Shown one piece after another: positions 23,397-32,957 of a DNA stretch of 47,152 bases. Within the stretch, counting starts at the first letter, position 1, and each line of letters starts with the position of its first letter. Position numbers and translations under genes: made by a program. The stretch is from Actinomycetota bacterium (GTDB lineage Bacteria; Actinomycetota; Geothermincolia; Fen-727; Anoxymicrobiaceae), in assembly GCA_018896525.1 (NCBI GenBank), contig JAHIMR010000003.1, positions 1 through 47,152 on the forward strand. Reading direction: 5' to 3'. The notes beneath the pieces were generated by a model. That model was given only the letters and a program-made list of their open reading frames with translations. It searched no databases and was not told the DNA's origin.

Positions 23397-24278
23397 CTAC
23401 TCCCCCAGCCCCAACTCCATCGCCCGGCGGGTGGCGAGTTCGTAGGCGGGCTCGAGCAGTTCGGTGAAGTTGCGGGTGCCGGAGGTGAACGGCGAGGGGC
23501 CGAGGCGCTTGAGGATCGCGAACTCGACCGCGGGTGACTTCGGGCAGGCGCGGAAGCCCTCTATGCCGGCGCCGCAAGACCAGAAGCCTTCCAGAGACTC
23601 CTCCAGGGGCGGGAACTGCTCCCCGTCGTCCACGGCGGCATCGGCGGACGGCGCCTTCCCGCCGTCGTCGGGAACGGCGGCGCGCTTGCCCCGAAGCGCT
23701 TCCACGATCTGCTCCCTGGTGCGGCCGCGCAGCTTGAAGATCATGAACGGGTCCCGGTCGAACTCCTCGGCCACCAGGAAGTAGACGGCGGCGATGTGCT
23801 TGCAGGGGTTGGCCCAGTCGGGACAACTGCAGTCGGTGACCAGGTCGTCCCGCCCCTCGGGGAACAGGGGGGCCTTCGCCTCGGCGAACGCTTCTTCGAT
23901 GTTGGCCGGCATTTCCCCGGCAAGCAGCTTGGCGGCGAATATCGCCTTCGAGGCCATGGCGTCGGTGACCTTGTCCCATTCACGCTCAGGCAGGGGCTTC
24001 AGCTTCATCACGACCGTGTACGGCCTGGCCCGCGACCCCTGGACCCGCGCCTTTACCTCCCCCGGCTCGATGTCGATGTCGATGACCTGGCCCTTGCGAG
24101 CGTAGGACTTGCCCCTGTTGAACCGGGCCCCCATGTTGAACGACTCGAGCACCTCTATCCAGCGGTCCGACCACCAGGTATCGCCTATCTTCCCATGCCG
24201 GCTCTCCGACTTGATGCCGTCTTTCACCTCCCTCGGGCGGCTCGGCGGGTAATATTTGTAATAATCCCAATCCGACAT
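23397..24278 (-). CDS. SWIM zinc-finger protein, SNF2 partner
   Basis: A 293-residue protein with a SWIM zinc finger near residues 147-160: Cys-x-Cys in VTDCSCPDW and Cys-x-His in NPCKHIAAV. The N-terminal part contains WWSDRWIEVLESF and the strand-rich VKARVQGSRARPYTV; the C-terminal part is helical with FWSCGAGIEGFRACP and NFTELLEPAYELATRRAM. It starts 2 nt after the SNF2 helicase stop with GGGGGAGG 7 nt upstream, so both are one operon. SNF2-SWIM pairs are widespread in bacteria and are thought to act on nucleic acid together, with unclear function. Its 3' end is duplicated twice, at 22184-22646 and 19075-19325. Confidence 0.9.
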   Translation of the reverse strand: MSDWDYYKYYPPSRPREVKDGIKSESRHGKIGDTWWSDRWIEVLESFNMGARFNRGKSYARKGQVIDIDIEPGEVKARVQGSRARPYTVVMKLKPLPEREWDKVTDAMASKAIFAAKLLAGEMPANIEEAFAEAKAPLFPEGRDDLVTDCSCPDWANPCKHIAAVYFLVAEEFDRDPFMIFKLRGRTREQIVEALRGKRAAVPDDGGKAPSADAAVDDGEQFPPLEESLEGFWSCGAGIEGFRACPKSPAVEFAILKRLGPSPFTSGTRNFTELLEPAYELATRRAMELGLGE

Positions 24279-24280
24279 CC

Positions 24281-27200
24281 CTACACCTCCCCCACCGTCT
24301 CCCGCGAGAGTGTGAAGATATCCCGCAACTTCTCGGTTGAAAGTTCGGTCAGCCACTTCTCCCCCGCGCCCACCACGTTCTCGGCCAGTTCCTTCTTCTG
24401 CTCGATCATCATGTCGATGCGTTCCTCCATGGTTCCGGCGCAGACGTACTTGTATACCTGCACGTCTTTTGTCTGGCCTATCCGGAACGCCCGGTCGGTT
24501 GCCTGGTTCTCGACCGCCGGGTTCCACCATCGGTCGAAGTGGAATACGTTGCAGGCGGCGGTCAGGTTGAGGCCCACTCCCCCCGCCTTGAGCGAGAGCA
24601 CGAACACCGGTGGTCCGCCCTCCTGCTGGAAACGCGCGACCATCTCCTCGCGCGCCTTCTTCCCGGTGCCCCCGTAGAGAAGGAGCACCTCCCTGCCGAA
24701 CGTGTCCTGGAGATACGACTTCAGTATCTTCCCCATCTCGGCGTACTGGGTGAACACCAGCGCCTTCTCGCCCTCGGAGAGCACCTCCTCCAGCATCTCG
24801 GAGAGGCGGGCGAGCTTCCCCGACCTGCCGGGGATTTCGCTTCCGTCCTGCAGGAACTGAGTCGGATGGTTCAAGACCTGCTTCAGCTTGGTCAGGGTGG
24901 CCAACACCAGCCCCTTGCGCTTGACACCCTCGGACTCCTCAACCTTTTCCATCATGTCCTCAACGACCGCCTGATAGAGCGTGGCCTGCTCACCGGTTAG
25001 ATTACAGAACACCTTCATCTCCATCTTGTCGGGGAGGTCCGAGATAATCGAGGAGTCGGTCTTGAGCCGGCGCAGCACGAACGGCCGCACCAGTTCGCGG
25101 AGTTGCTCCGCTCGGTCGGCCTGTCGATACTTCTCTATCGGCAACGCGAAGTTGCGACGAAACTGGGCCGCCGAACCCAGGTAGCCGGGGTTGAGGAACT
25201 CCATGATCGACCACAGTTCGGAGAGGCGGTTCTCCACCGGGGTCCCGGTGAGCGCCACCCTACGCTTCGCCTCCAGAGAGCGTATCGCCCGCGTTTGCTT
25301 GGCCGATGGGTTCTTGATGTTCTGTGCCTCGTCCAACGCCACCCTCTCCCACCGTACGGCCGCCAGGTGTTCCCGGTCGCGGTTGGCCAGGGCGTAGGTG
25401 CTTATCACCATATCGTGCCCTCGGGCCTCCCTCGAGAACTCCTTACCGGAGAGCCGCTCGGTGCCGTGATGCACCATGACCGAGAGCGATGGGGCGAACC
25501 TCTCCACCTCCCTGCGCCAGTTCTCGACCACCGACATCGGACAGATGAGCAACGTCGGGCCCGGCTTCTTTCCGGACCCCCGCCTCTCGTGCAGGAGGAG
25601 CGCTATAAGCTGAATGGTCTTTCCCAGCCCCATGTCGTCGGCCAGGCACCCCCCCAGTCCGAATTCGTCCAGAAACGCCATCCAGGAGAGCCCCTTTACC
25701 TGGTAGGGGCGGAGCTTGCCGTGAAATCCCTTCGGCTGCCGGACCTTGGCGATCTTTTTTTGGGGGCCATCCCGGCCGATGATTCCCGCCAGCCGGCCTT
25801 CCGCCTCGACGCCTACCACCGAAATCCCGGTCTCCCCTATCTCGCCTCCCGCGCCAAGGCGCATCGCCTCGGCGACGGTCATCTTCCCCGCCCGCTGTTT
25901 CTCGAAGAACTCGATCGCCGACTCTATCTGGTCTGATCGCAGCTCCACCCACTGCCCGCGGACCTCCACCAGCGGCACCTTGAGGGAGGCAAGGTTCTCG
26001 AACTCCTCCCGGGTTAGCGTCCCGTCCCCGATGGCGATCTCCCAGTCGTAGTCGACGATGCCGTCCAGACCCAGGAGCCCCGATCCCGCTCCCTTGACCG
26101 ATCCGCTGGAGCTGACCTTCAGGTGGACGCCCGGCCTGGAAGACGGCTTGTTCCACCAGGGGGGCACCAGCACACCGAAGCCGCTCTGCTCGAGCAGCGG
26201 CGCCGACTCCCGCAGGAAGCCGTACGCCTCCCGGGTGGCCAGTTCGCAGCAGACCGGCCGGGGCGACGCGAGCGCTTCATCCAGTTCGGGGAAAAGCCGG
26301 GAGGCCCTGCCGAGGTCCGCCAGAAGCCGTTCCTGGGGATCCTCGATCCGCCGCTTGAGGAACGTGGCCGTCTTCGACCGCGTCTTCCACACCTTGTCGG
26401 CGGCGACAAGCAGGCTCCTGTCGTCCTTCGCCTGGAGGTGAAACGTCACGGTCCAGGGAGGCTCTACGGATTTCTTGCCCTTCGGCTGCTTTCCCCCGGC
26501 GGGCTCTGCCGGGGGTGAGAGACGGAAACAGGTCCTGAAAGGTGCTCCGTTTGACCCGGGGCGGAGCGTATCGGTCCAGGCGTGAAACTCCCCGGCGAAA
26601 GCGTTCAGTTCCTCGGCCGCTCCCTGGATGGAGCCATCATCGGAAGCCGCCGCCGACAGCCAGCGTTGAAAGACAGGCTCCACTGCGGGCTTCCGCCCCC
26701 GCCGTTTGGGGAATCCGCCGGCCCGCGATAGTTCCCCCCGGACGAACGCGTCGACTGTGGCCTCCAGGAACCCGTCTACCATCGCGACCGGACTCCCACC
26801 TCCGTCCTTCAGGTGGGCCCTGCACACCGGTGGGAACGAATCCGCGAGCATCCGTACCCGTTCCAGCGTATCCCCTTCGTCCGTGAGCGGCCTCCAGCGA
26901 GCGTGGACACCGTCCTCGCCTGCCTCAACGTCCGGGTAGAACTCCTGTCGGGCCACCATCTCCAGCGCCAGTTCAGCCGCCAGTGTCCAAAAGCGAAGCG
27001 AGTCGCCTATAGCGATCCGTGGGGGCGATTCCTCCGGCAACGACACCAGGAGTTCAAGCGCCGGGCCCGGCGGCAGCGCGAGTGTCTGTATTATCCATGG
27101 AGCGATCCCTTTCGCGACCCCGGGAAGTTCCTCGTCATCCCTGATGAGCCCGGGGCTGAAAAGGGGCCCGAGTGAGTCGGACGGAAGCCAGAGATGTAAC

Positions 27201-27415
27201 ACCGATTCCTCAACGCCTGCTCCCGGCGGCCGGTCCCCCGTGACGCCTTCCAGCACCGCGTGGAGCGCTTTCGCTCCGGCGGCAAACGGATGGGGCTTCG
27301 GTTTAGGGACCTTTGGCGGGCGCCCCCGTGGCTTCTTCGTTGCCCTGGGGAGGTCCGAGTCCTCGCCCCAGACGTGAAACCTGTTATCGATCCAGGCGCC
27401 GTGCAGTACGATCAT
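24281..27415 (-). CDS. SNF2-family DEAD-like helicase / translocase
   Basis: A 1044-residue bacterial SNF2 protein. The N-terminal 570 residues are the SNF2-associated region of bacterial HepA/RapA-like proteins (GRPPKVPKPKP near residue 35 is a basic AT-hook-like stretch). The ATPase core runs from about 575 to 1030: LRPYQVKGLSWM, Walker A DDMGLGKTIQ near 592, LLICPMSVVENW, Walker B LDEAQNIKN, ALTGTPVENR, then the second lobe with VFTQYAEMG, LSLKAGGVGLNLT and QATDRAFRIGQ. It translocates on double-stranded DNA using ATP. Coupled to the SWIM protein, it could remodel DNA-protein complexes or act in defence. No methyltransferase or nuclease is linked. Confidence 0.93.
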   Translation of the reverse strand: MIVLHGAWIDNRFHVWGEDSDLPRATKKPRGRPPKVPKPKPHPFAAGAKALHAVLEGVTGDRPPGAGVEESVLHLWLPSDSLGPLFSPGLIRDDEELPGVAKGIAPWIIQTLALPPGPALELLVSLPEESPPRIAIGDSLRFWTLAAELALEMVARQEFYPDVEAGEDGVHARWRPLTDEGDTLERVRMLADSFPPVCRAHLKDGGGSPVAMVDGFLEATVDAFVRGELSRAGGFPKRRGRKPAVEPVFQRWLSAAASDDGSIQGAAEELNAFAGEFHAWTDTLRPGSNGAPFRTCFRLSPPAEPAGGKQPKGKKSVEPPWTVTFHLQAKDDRSLLVAADKVWKTRSKTATFLKRRIEDPQERLLADLGRASRLFPELDEALASPRPVCCELATREAYGFLRESAPLLEQSGFGVLVPPWWNKPSSRPGVHLKVSSSGSVKGAGSGLLGLDGIVDYDWEIAIGDGTLTREEFENLASLKVPLVEVRGQWVELRSDQIESAIEFFEKQRAGKMTVAEAMRLGAGGEIGETGISVVGVEAEGRLAGIIGRDGPQKKIAKVRQPKGFHGKLRPYQVKGLSWMAFLDEFGLGGCLADDMGLGKTIQLIALLLHERRGSGKKPGPTLLICPMSVVENWRREVERFAPSLSVMVHHGTERLSGKEFSREARGHDMVISTYALANRDREHLAAVRWERVALDEAQNIKNPSAKQTRAIRSLEAKRRVALTGTPVENRLSELWSIMEFLNPGYLGSAAQFRRNFALPIEKYRQADRAEQLRELVRPFVLRRLKTDSSIISDLPDKMEMKVFCNLTGEQATLYQAVVEDMMEKVEESEGVKRKGLVLATLTKLKQVLNHPTQFLQDGSEIPGRSGKLARLSEMLEEVLSEGEKALVFTQYAEMGKILKSYLQDTFGREVLLLYGGTGKKAREEMVARFQQEGGPPVFVLSLKAGGVGLNLTAACNVFHFDRWWNPAVENQATDRAFRIGQTKDVQVYKYVCAGTMEERIDMMIEQKKELAENVVGAGEKWLTELSTEKLRDIFTLSRETVGEV

Positions 27416-27680
27416 CCGGGTCGTTCCTCCATGAGTCTTGCGATACTTGATCCGTTACGGTTCGTTGAAATCAAGAGGATGTTCCTCATGTTGGCCATTC
27501 TAGGACGGGATACACAACTCTAGCAAGCAAGCTTCCCTATCTCGGGCGTGCTCATTGCTGCTCGTCAACAAAGACACTGCCAATTGTAATCTCCACTGGA
27601 TATGGTGCCCCCCTTCCGGGATAATCAAACAAGAACGTGTGACGGTGACCGGAAGGCCTCGGCCCGCGGGCCGCCTGGAA
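27416..27680. other. Divergent intergenic region, SNF2 / SEC-C protein
   Basis: 265 bp between two divergent genes. It should contain both promoters, but I see no clear consensus hexamer pair on either strand. An open frame from a TTG at 27555 runs into the SEC-C gene and could extend that protein by 42 residues. Confidence 0.4.
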
Positions 27681-30470
27681 ATGATTGGAGTGCTTGGAAC
27701 GGACGAGAAGACGTCGCAACGCATCGTAGAGTTTATCTCGGAGCTGGAGTCCGGCGGACGGTCCCTCGAGGCCGCCGTAGACGAGATGTCGAAGCTCACG
27801 CCGGAAACGATAGCCAGGTCTATCATGGAATCTTCGCTTGTCGCCGGAAAGGCGATCGACGACCTCGAGAACGGAATTATCTCGATCGAAGAGGCGGAGG
27901 AGATAGTCCACGCACAGGCCGATCTGCATCCCGCCGTGCCCATCTTCTACGAGTTATGCTCGATGCTCGCGGAGCGGCAGGGAGGCGAGGACGATGTCAT
28001 CGGTTACACCGCGCTGGCCACGAGAGCCGCGGGGTTGCTCGACGGTGAGCTCGGCACCGCCTTTCCCAGCGACGGTGTGAGTGCCGAGGTGAGAGCCGTC
28101 AGTAATGCAATCTCAACGCTTATCACTTTCCGGCCTTACATCGATAAATGGTGCGGGCATCTCATCTCCCATTTGCTGGTGTACGACATCACCACCGCGG
28201 AAGACTACCTCGACGAGGAAGAGCTTGACATGCTGCTCTCGAGGGCGGAGGCGGCGACCCCGGTCCTCGTCGGTATGGCCGGCGACATAATCAGTCATGT
28301 AAAGGTAGTGCACCCACCCCCGGGGCTGGTCGACCTGATCGGGATCATCGGGCATCTGCGGGCGATTGAGGGATTGCCCCCCTTGATCCAGGCATTACTA
28401 TACTGCAAAGGAGATCCGCTCGACGAGGCGGTCTTCGCCCTGGTGAAGCTGGGGTCGGAGCACGCCGGCGAGGTCTCCTCCGAGCTCAAGAGGATCGCAC
28501 GGAACCCCGACTTCGGCGAAGCACGCCTTCCCGCGATCGAGGTACTGGGCTACCTGCACCGGGAACCCGGTAACGTGGATTTCCTGGTCGAGACTCTCGA
28601 ATCGCTGGACCCGGACGACGAGTGCTTCTACATCCTCTTCACGTTTCTATCCATTTTGCTTTCCAGGTCGGGAAACGCGCTTGCCGCCGGTGTCTTGGAT
28701 TCCCAGTGGGAAAAGTGGAGAGAGCAGTTCCCGGAGCCTGAGATCCGGGAAATGGAGAAAAACCTTGAGTCGTTCAAGCATGCCGGAACGTACGGTCTCA
28801 AGGAGATACTCGGTGAGGACATCCGTGAGGTCTGCTGCGGGACCATGGACAGATTAACCGATGACAGGCGCGTGACCATGACCCTGCTGGACGAGGTGTT
28901 CGCCGAGTATGACCTCGCCTCCGGCATCGGGCCGGAAACCGATGAGATGGCGGCCGAAGAGGTCAGGGAGTGGCTCAAGACGGGAAGGAACGAGCCGTGC
29001 CCCTGCGGCAGCGGGAAGAAGTTCAAGAAGTGCTGCCTGGACAGGATCGAGGAGGCGCGCGCCAGCGCGGCCTCCGCGCCGGAAGAGGACGGGGAGAGAT
29101 GGCTCACGACGTATGAGCGCCTGATGCTGGAGTTGATACGGTTCTCCGACGCGCCGCACATCCTCGCGGAGAAGGAACCGGCTAAAGAGGAGTTCCTGGC
29201 CGCCACGGGGCGTGAAAGGCTCGCTAAGTCGGAGATGCCCGGTAAGCCATCGCTGGAAGAGGATATCTTCCTGGACTGGTTTCTCATCGACAGGCCTCTC
29301 GAGTGTACCGGCAGGCGAATCGTTGAGGAGTTCGAGGAAGAGCGGGGGGCGGAGTTCACGCGTGGGACACGGGAAGCAATCGATGCCCTGAAGGACTGCC
29401 GGTTCTCGATGTACGAGGTTTTTTTCGTGCACCACGGGTGGGGCATGACGCTGGAGGATGGATTCCGACGCGAGATAATCAACGTGGTAGACGAAGAGCG
29501 GTCGAAGGACGTAGAACCGAGAGACCTCTTATGCGCCCGCCTGTGGCGCCTGGACGATTTCAACGAGATAATCGGCTCCGTATTCATCGTTCGACGTGAA
29601 TACAAGAGTGTGATGACCAAGTACGTACGGTCGATGAGCCGCAGCCTGGTCAAGAAGAAGCAGGTGGGGAGTATTGACGAGTTCTTGAACCTCAAGGGAT
29701 ATATGCTGTTCCACCACCTGCATACTCTTCATGAAAGAGGCCTGTCTTCTGACACGTTGGCCGCCGGTGAGGAACGGAGTGGGCCGGGGAGAGAACCTGA
29801 AGACGAAGCAACCGGCGGGAACGCCTTTGGGCGGGAGAGCGAAGTGGCCGAGACCGGGGAGGCAGCGTCAATGGACTTCAAGCGGGTCTACCAGTTCAGG
29901 GTTGATCTCAAGGACGTCAGGCCGCCTGTCTGGCGGAGGATACAGGTCCCGGAATCGTACACGTTCTGGGATTTGCACGTGGCGATCCAGGACGCGATGG
30001 GATGGATGGACTGCCATTTCCACGAGTTCGAGGTCTACGATCCATCAGCCCGGCATGACGTCAGGATAGGGATTCCCGACGAGAGTGGCCTCTCCGCATA
30101 CGAAGTCATCTCCGGCAGGGAGCGGAAGATCGCCGACCTCTTCAACGCGAACAACAACCGCGCCAGGTATACCTACGACTTCGGCGACGACTGGCTTCAC
30201 ACCGTTGTCCTGGAAAAGATCATCCCCCGGGAGAAAGGCGTTCAATACCCTGTTTGCATCAAGGGGAAGCGGGCCTGCCCGCCGGAGGACTGCGGCGGAG
30301 TGTACGGGTACGAGGAGTTCCTCGAGATCATAGGAGACCCCGACAACGAGGAGCACGAGGAGATGCTCGACTGGGTCGGCGGCGAGTTCGACCCTGAGGA
30401 TTTCAACATCAGAGACGTCAGGTTCCGTGATCCCGACAAGTACTTCAAAGAGCCGTTCAGGTTCGGCTGA
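27681..30470 (+). CDS. Large SEC-C / pRiA4b ORF-3-domain protein
   Basis: A 929-residue cytoplasmic protein. Residues 1-430 are helical and HEAT-like (PAIEVLGYLHREPGN). A SEC-C zinc motif stands near 436-455 (RNEPCPCGSGKKFKKCC). A second helical region follows. The C-terminal 240 residues contain a plasmid pRiA4b ORF-3-like domain: YQFRVDLKDVRPPVWRRI, then DLHVAIQDAMGWMDCHFHEF and TYDFGDDWLHTVVLEKI. These domains occur together in proteins of unknown function, some near mobile or defence loci. The ATG at 27681 is chosen as the first good family-like start (MIGVLGTDEKTSQRI) but its Shine-Dalgarno is weak. It is a single gene. Confidence 0.85.
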   Translation: MIGVLGTDEKTSQRIVEFISELESGGRSLEAAVDEMSKLTPETIARSIMESSLVAGKAIDDLENGIISIEEAEEIVHAQADLHPAVPIFYELCSMLAERQGGEDDVIGYTALATRAAGLLDGELGTAFPSDGVSAEVRAVSNAISTLITFRPYIDKWCGHLISHLLVYDITTAEDYLDEEELDMLLSRAEAATPVLVGMAGDIISHVKVVHPPPGLVDLIGIIGHLRAIEGLPPLIQALLYCKGDPLDEAVFALVKLGSEHAGEVSSELKRIARNPDFGEARLPAIEVLGYLHREPGNVDFLVETLESLDPDDECFYILFTFLSILLSRSGNALAAGVLDSQWEKWREQFPEPEIREMEKNLESFKHAGTYGLKEILGEDIREVCCGTMDRLTDDRRVTMTLLDEVFAEYDLASGIGPETDEMAAEEVREWLKTGRNEPCPCGSGKKFKKCCLDRIEEARASAASAPEEDGERWLTTYERLMLELIRFSDAPHILAEKEPAKEEFLAATGRERLAKSEMPGKPSLEEDIFLDWFLIDRPLECTGRRIVEEFEEERGAEFTRGTREAIDALKDCRFSMYEVFFVHHGWGMTLEDGFRREIINVVDEERSKDVEPRDLLCARLWRLDDFNEIIGSVFIVRREYKSVMTKYVRSMSRSLVKKKQVGSIDEFLNLKGYMLFHHLHTLHERGLSSDTLAAGEERSGPGREPEDEATGGNAFGRESEVAETGEAASMDFKRVYQFRVDLKDVRPPVWRRIQVPESYTFWDLHVAIQDAMGWMDCHFHEFEVYDPSARHDVRIGIPDESGLSAYEVISGRERKIADLFNANNNRARYTYDFGDDWLHTVVLEKIIPREKGVQYPVCIKGKRACPPEDCGGVYGYEEFLEIIGDPDNEEHEEMLDWVGGEFDPEDFNIRDVRFRDPDKYFKEPFRFG

Positions 30471-30661
30471 CCGAGGTCATGCGTTAGTTTTTTTGCTGGA
30501 CACCACAATGCGTGTCTTCGTTGGAACTAGGAAGTTTCAGGGAATTGACGGGATTGCAGAACAAGGGGGGGCGAGCGCCCGAGTCTGGAGATCGGCGAGC
30601 TTATCAGAGAGCTGCAGCGATACTTTGGAGATGTTCAGGTTATTTCATTACGAGCGTAATC

Positions 30662-30743
30662 TCAACAACCGCTGAAACATCTCGTATCACTAATATTGAC
30701 TTCGATATCACCCTAGAATATAATATCAACATACGCTGAAACA
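30662..30743 (+). promoter_or_regulatory. Promoter of the AbiE-like pair, flanked by two 18-bp direct repeats
   Basis: TTGACT (30696-30701), 17-bp spacer, TATAAT (30719-30724). TCAACA-N2-CGCTGAAACA occurs at 30662-30679 and 30726-30743, 64 bp (about six helical turns) apart, one upstream of the -35 and one just after the -10. A partial third unit (CGGTGAAAC) lies at 30752-30760 before the ATG. Confidence 0.65.
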
Positions 30744-30761
30744 GTCCTATACGGTGAAACT

Positions 30762-31856
30762 ATGATTGAGGAAAGACTCATACCAAAACAAATCAGGGAA
30801 ACTGCGGAGCGGGTGCTTGGTAGTACGGGTATCTGTAAAATCGAGCAGGTTGTAGAAACTCCCGGAATAGGGCCCGGAATAAAAGGCCCCGCTCCACTCA
30901 TGCCTGATCTTATTATTACAGTGCGAGCGGCTGTTGGCGAACCCGTTTCACTCCTGTTTACAGTAAGGTCATTGGGCCAGCCACGATTCGCCTTAATGGC
31001 TGCGAATTCGTTTGCGGCACTGAAAAAAAACGAGCCTGCCAGGTGGTATGGAATCTTCGCGGCACCGTACATCTCGAGAAAAGCAACACAGATTTGTCGC
31101 GAGAATAGCATAGGGTGCATGGACCTTGCGGGGAACTGCTACCTTCAGTTCGATGGCATCTATATTGATATCCAAGGGAACCCAAATCCATACCCAGCTC
31201 GCAGAACGCTCAAGTCGCTTTTCTATCCCAAGTCGGCCCGCGTACTGCGTGCCCTGCTTGAGAATCCTCGCAGGAAATGGCTTGTGCAAGAGTTGTCGAA
31301 AGAAGTCGGGGTCAGTATCGGCCAGGTGTCAAACGTCAAACAGCGCCTACTCGACTATGACCTGGTGAAGGAGGCAACGTCACGGGGTACAAAGGGGTTT
31401 CGACTGAAGAACCCCAGGCTACTACTAGAAGAATGGGTCAGGGATTACACATACAGGAAAAACCGCATTGCGAACTTCTACTCTCCAGATAACACAGAAA
31501 AAATCGAGAGGAAAATCACTGAGTATTGCGCTGGTAAGGGTATTGAGTACGGATTCACTCTCACATCGGGCGCGGATCTGGTAGCGCCGGCCCTCAGGTA
31601 CAAGAGAGTATATGCGTACGTTGATGCACCTCCCGATGAACTCGCGGAAGCGCTTGGCTGGAAAGAGGTTTCATCCGGATGGAACGTGTCGATACTGACT
31701 CCATACGATGACGGGATCTTTTATGGACTCCAGGAGGCAGAAGGGCGGAAAGTCGTGTCGGACACCCAACTATACTTGGACCTTATGGGTTACAAACCGA
31801 GGGGCGAGGAAGCTGCTGAGCAGTTACTAAGAGAGCGGCTTGAAAAGAAATGGTAA
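30762..31856 (+). CDS. AbiEi-like type IV antitoxin / transcriptional regulator
   Basis: A 364-residue protein with an N-terminal region of unknown fold (1-150) and a winged helix around 155-205 (ARVLRALLENPRRKW, LSKEVGVSIGQVSNVKQRL). A C-terminal domain follows, resembling the AbiEi C-terminal region (ITEYCAGKGIEYGFTLTSGA, RYKRVYAYVD). With a nucleotidyltransferase gene just downstream it fits the antitoxin of an AbiE-type system: it would repress the operon through the direct repeats at 30662-30743. Base composition is clearly more AT-rich than the neighbours, pointing to recent transfer. Its stop overlaps the next start (ATGGTAA). Confidence 0.78.
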   Translation: MIEERLIPKQIRETAERVLGSTGICKIEQVVETPGIGPGIKGPAPLMPDLIITVRAAVGEPVSLLFTVRSLGQPRFALMAANSFAALKKNEPARWYGIFAAPYISRKATQICRENSIGCMDLAGNCYLQFDGIYIDIQGNPNPYPARRTLKSLFYPKSARVLRALLENPRRKWLVQELSKEVGVSIGQVSNVKQRLLDYDLVKEATSRGTKGFRLKNPRLLLEEWVRDYTYRKNRIANFYSPDNTEKIERKITEYCAGKGIEYGFTLTSGADLVAPALRYKRVYAYVDAPPDELAEALGWKEVSSGWNVSILTPYDDGIFYGLQEAEGRKVVSDTQLYLDLMGYKPRGEEAAEQLLRERLEKKW

Positions 31857-32692
31857 CGAGGGCTGATTATCCCGAGGAAACGACAGAGGCCTGCCGCGGC
31901 GTTCTTGTAGAGCTTATCTCACTGCTTGGCAGAAATAGTGAGTACATGGTTCTCGTTGGCGGCTGGGTACCGTACTTCCAGTTCAAGGATCACGGTGGCG
32001 GGCACGTCGGGTCTCTGGATGTCGATCTGTCATTAGACTTTAGAAACATCCCAAACGACGATTACAGTACATTTCTTGAACGGCTTGGAGAAAGAGGATA
32101 CGAACAGGACGAGCGGAACCCGGCAAGTTTCTGGCGGACCGTCACTTTGAAAGATGGACGTGAAGTAAGAATCAAGGTTGATTTCGTTGCCGGTGAATAT
32201 GGTGGCAGGGGAAGAAAGCACCGTCACCAAATTGCCCAGGACCTTCGTGCACGGAAGGCACGGGGTTGCGATATCGTCTTTGAAAACTCCTTCACCGTAG
32301 ATGTCGAAGGCCGATTGCCTGATGGGGGACTGAGGAGCGAAAGGGTGAATGTCGCCGGAGTCGTTCCGTTCCTGGTCATGAAGGGAATGGCCTTGCATGA
32401 CAGGTTGAAGGAGAAGGACGCATATGATGTATGCTTCGTAGTTCGAAATTACCCAGGTGGCACACAGGCCCTTGCCTTTGCTTTTGGACCATTTGCAGGC
32501 AACAGCCTGGTAATGGAAGGTCTGTCCAAGATCAGAGCCCAGTGTCCAAGCGTTGACCACTTCGTTCCCGTGGCTTTCGTTACCTTCGAGCTGATCGAGG
32601 ATGAAGAAGAAAGGGAAATCGAGCAAAGAGACGCATTTGAAAGAGTTAGCGCTTTTCTTGATCTACTGGAAATCAAACCATTCAGCGGCTAG
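31850..32692 (+). CDS. AbiEii-like nucleotidyltransferase toxin
   Basis: A 280-residue nucleotidyltransferase. VLVGGWVPYFQFKD then HVGSLDVDLSLDF gives the GG...DxD catalytic pattern of the AbiEii/AbiGii family. A later KEKDAYDVCFVVRNYPGG corresponds to the family's K-x-K-D-xxD block. Members transfer nucleotides to target RNA or other acceptors and stop growth. The ATG lies 5 bp inside the antitoxin gene's 3' end, so the two are translated together. Base composition is low in GC like its partner. Confidence 0.82.
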   Translation: MVTRADYPEETTEACRGVLVELISLLGRNSEYMVLVGGWVPYFQFKDHGGGHVGSLDVDLSLDFRNIPNDDYSTFLERLGERGYEQDERNPASFWRTVTLKDGREVRIKVDFVAGEYGGRGRKHRHQIAQDLRARKARGCDIVFENSFTVDVEGRLPDGGLRSERVNVAGVVPFLVMKGMALHDRLKEKDAYDVCFVVRNYPGGTQALAFAFGPFAGNSLVMEGLSKIRAQCPSVDHFVPVAFVTFELIEDEEEREIEQRDAFERVSAFLDLLEIKPFSG

Positions 32693-32957
32693 CCAACCGT
32701 TACTGTCGCCGTTACACGTAATTTGAATTGCTTACCCTTTCAATCTCTTTACTCATCCAAAAAGACAACATTTCCGCCTCCAGAATCGTGCGGGTTAACT
32801 AGCCGATCACTGGTCGAATGCACGCCGATCTTGAAGACAGCGTTAACACCCCGTGTTTTTTCCGTGATTCAGGCCTTTCCTTGTTGTTTGTCAATGCCGT
32901 TACGTAGTAATAAGAACAGGATTAAGAAAACGTCAACATGGCCGGGCGGAGGTTGTC

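Noticed and set aside
23221-23979. Long 252-codon open frame antisense or out of frame to the SWIM gene
   Set aside because: It is the Arg/Pro-rich shadow of the GC-rich SWIM reading frame and the same shadow reappears in both SWIM fragments.
30540-30660. C-terminal gene remnant (LEIGELIRELQRYFGDVQVI then stop) before the AbiE-like pair
   Set aside because: The frame is short, lacks a start and has no homologue I can name; it could be chance.
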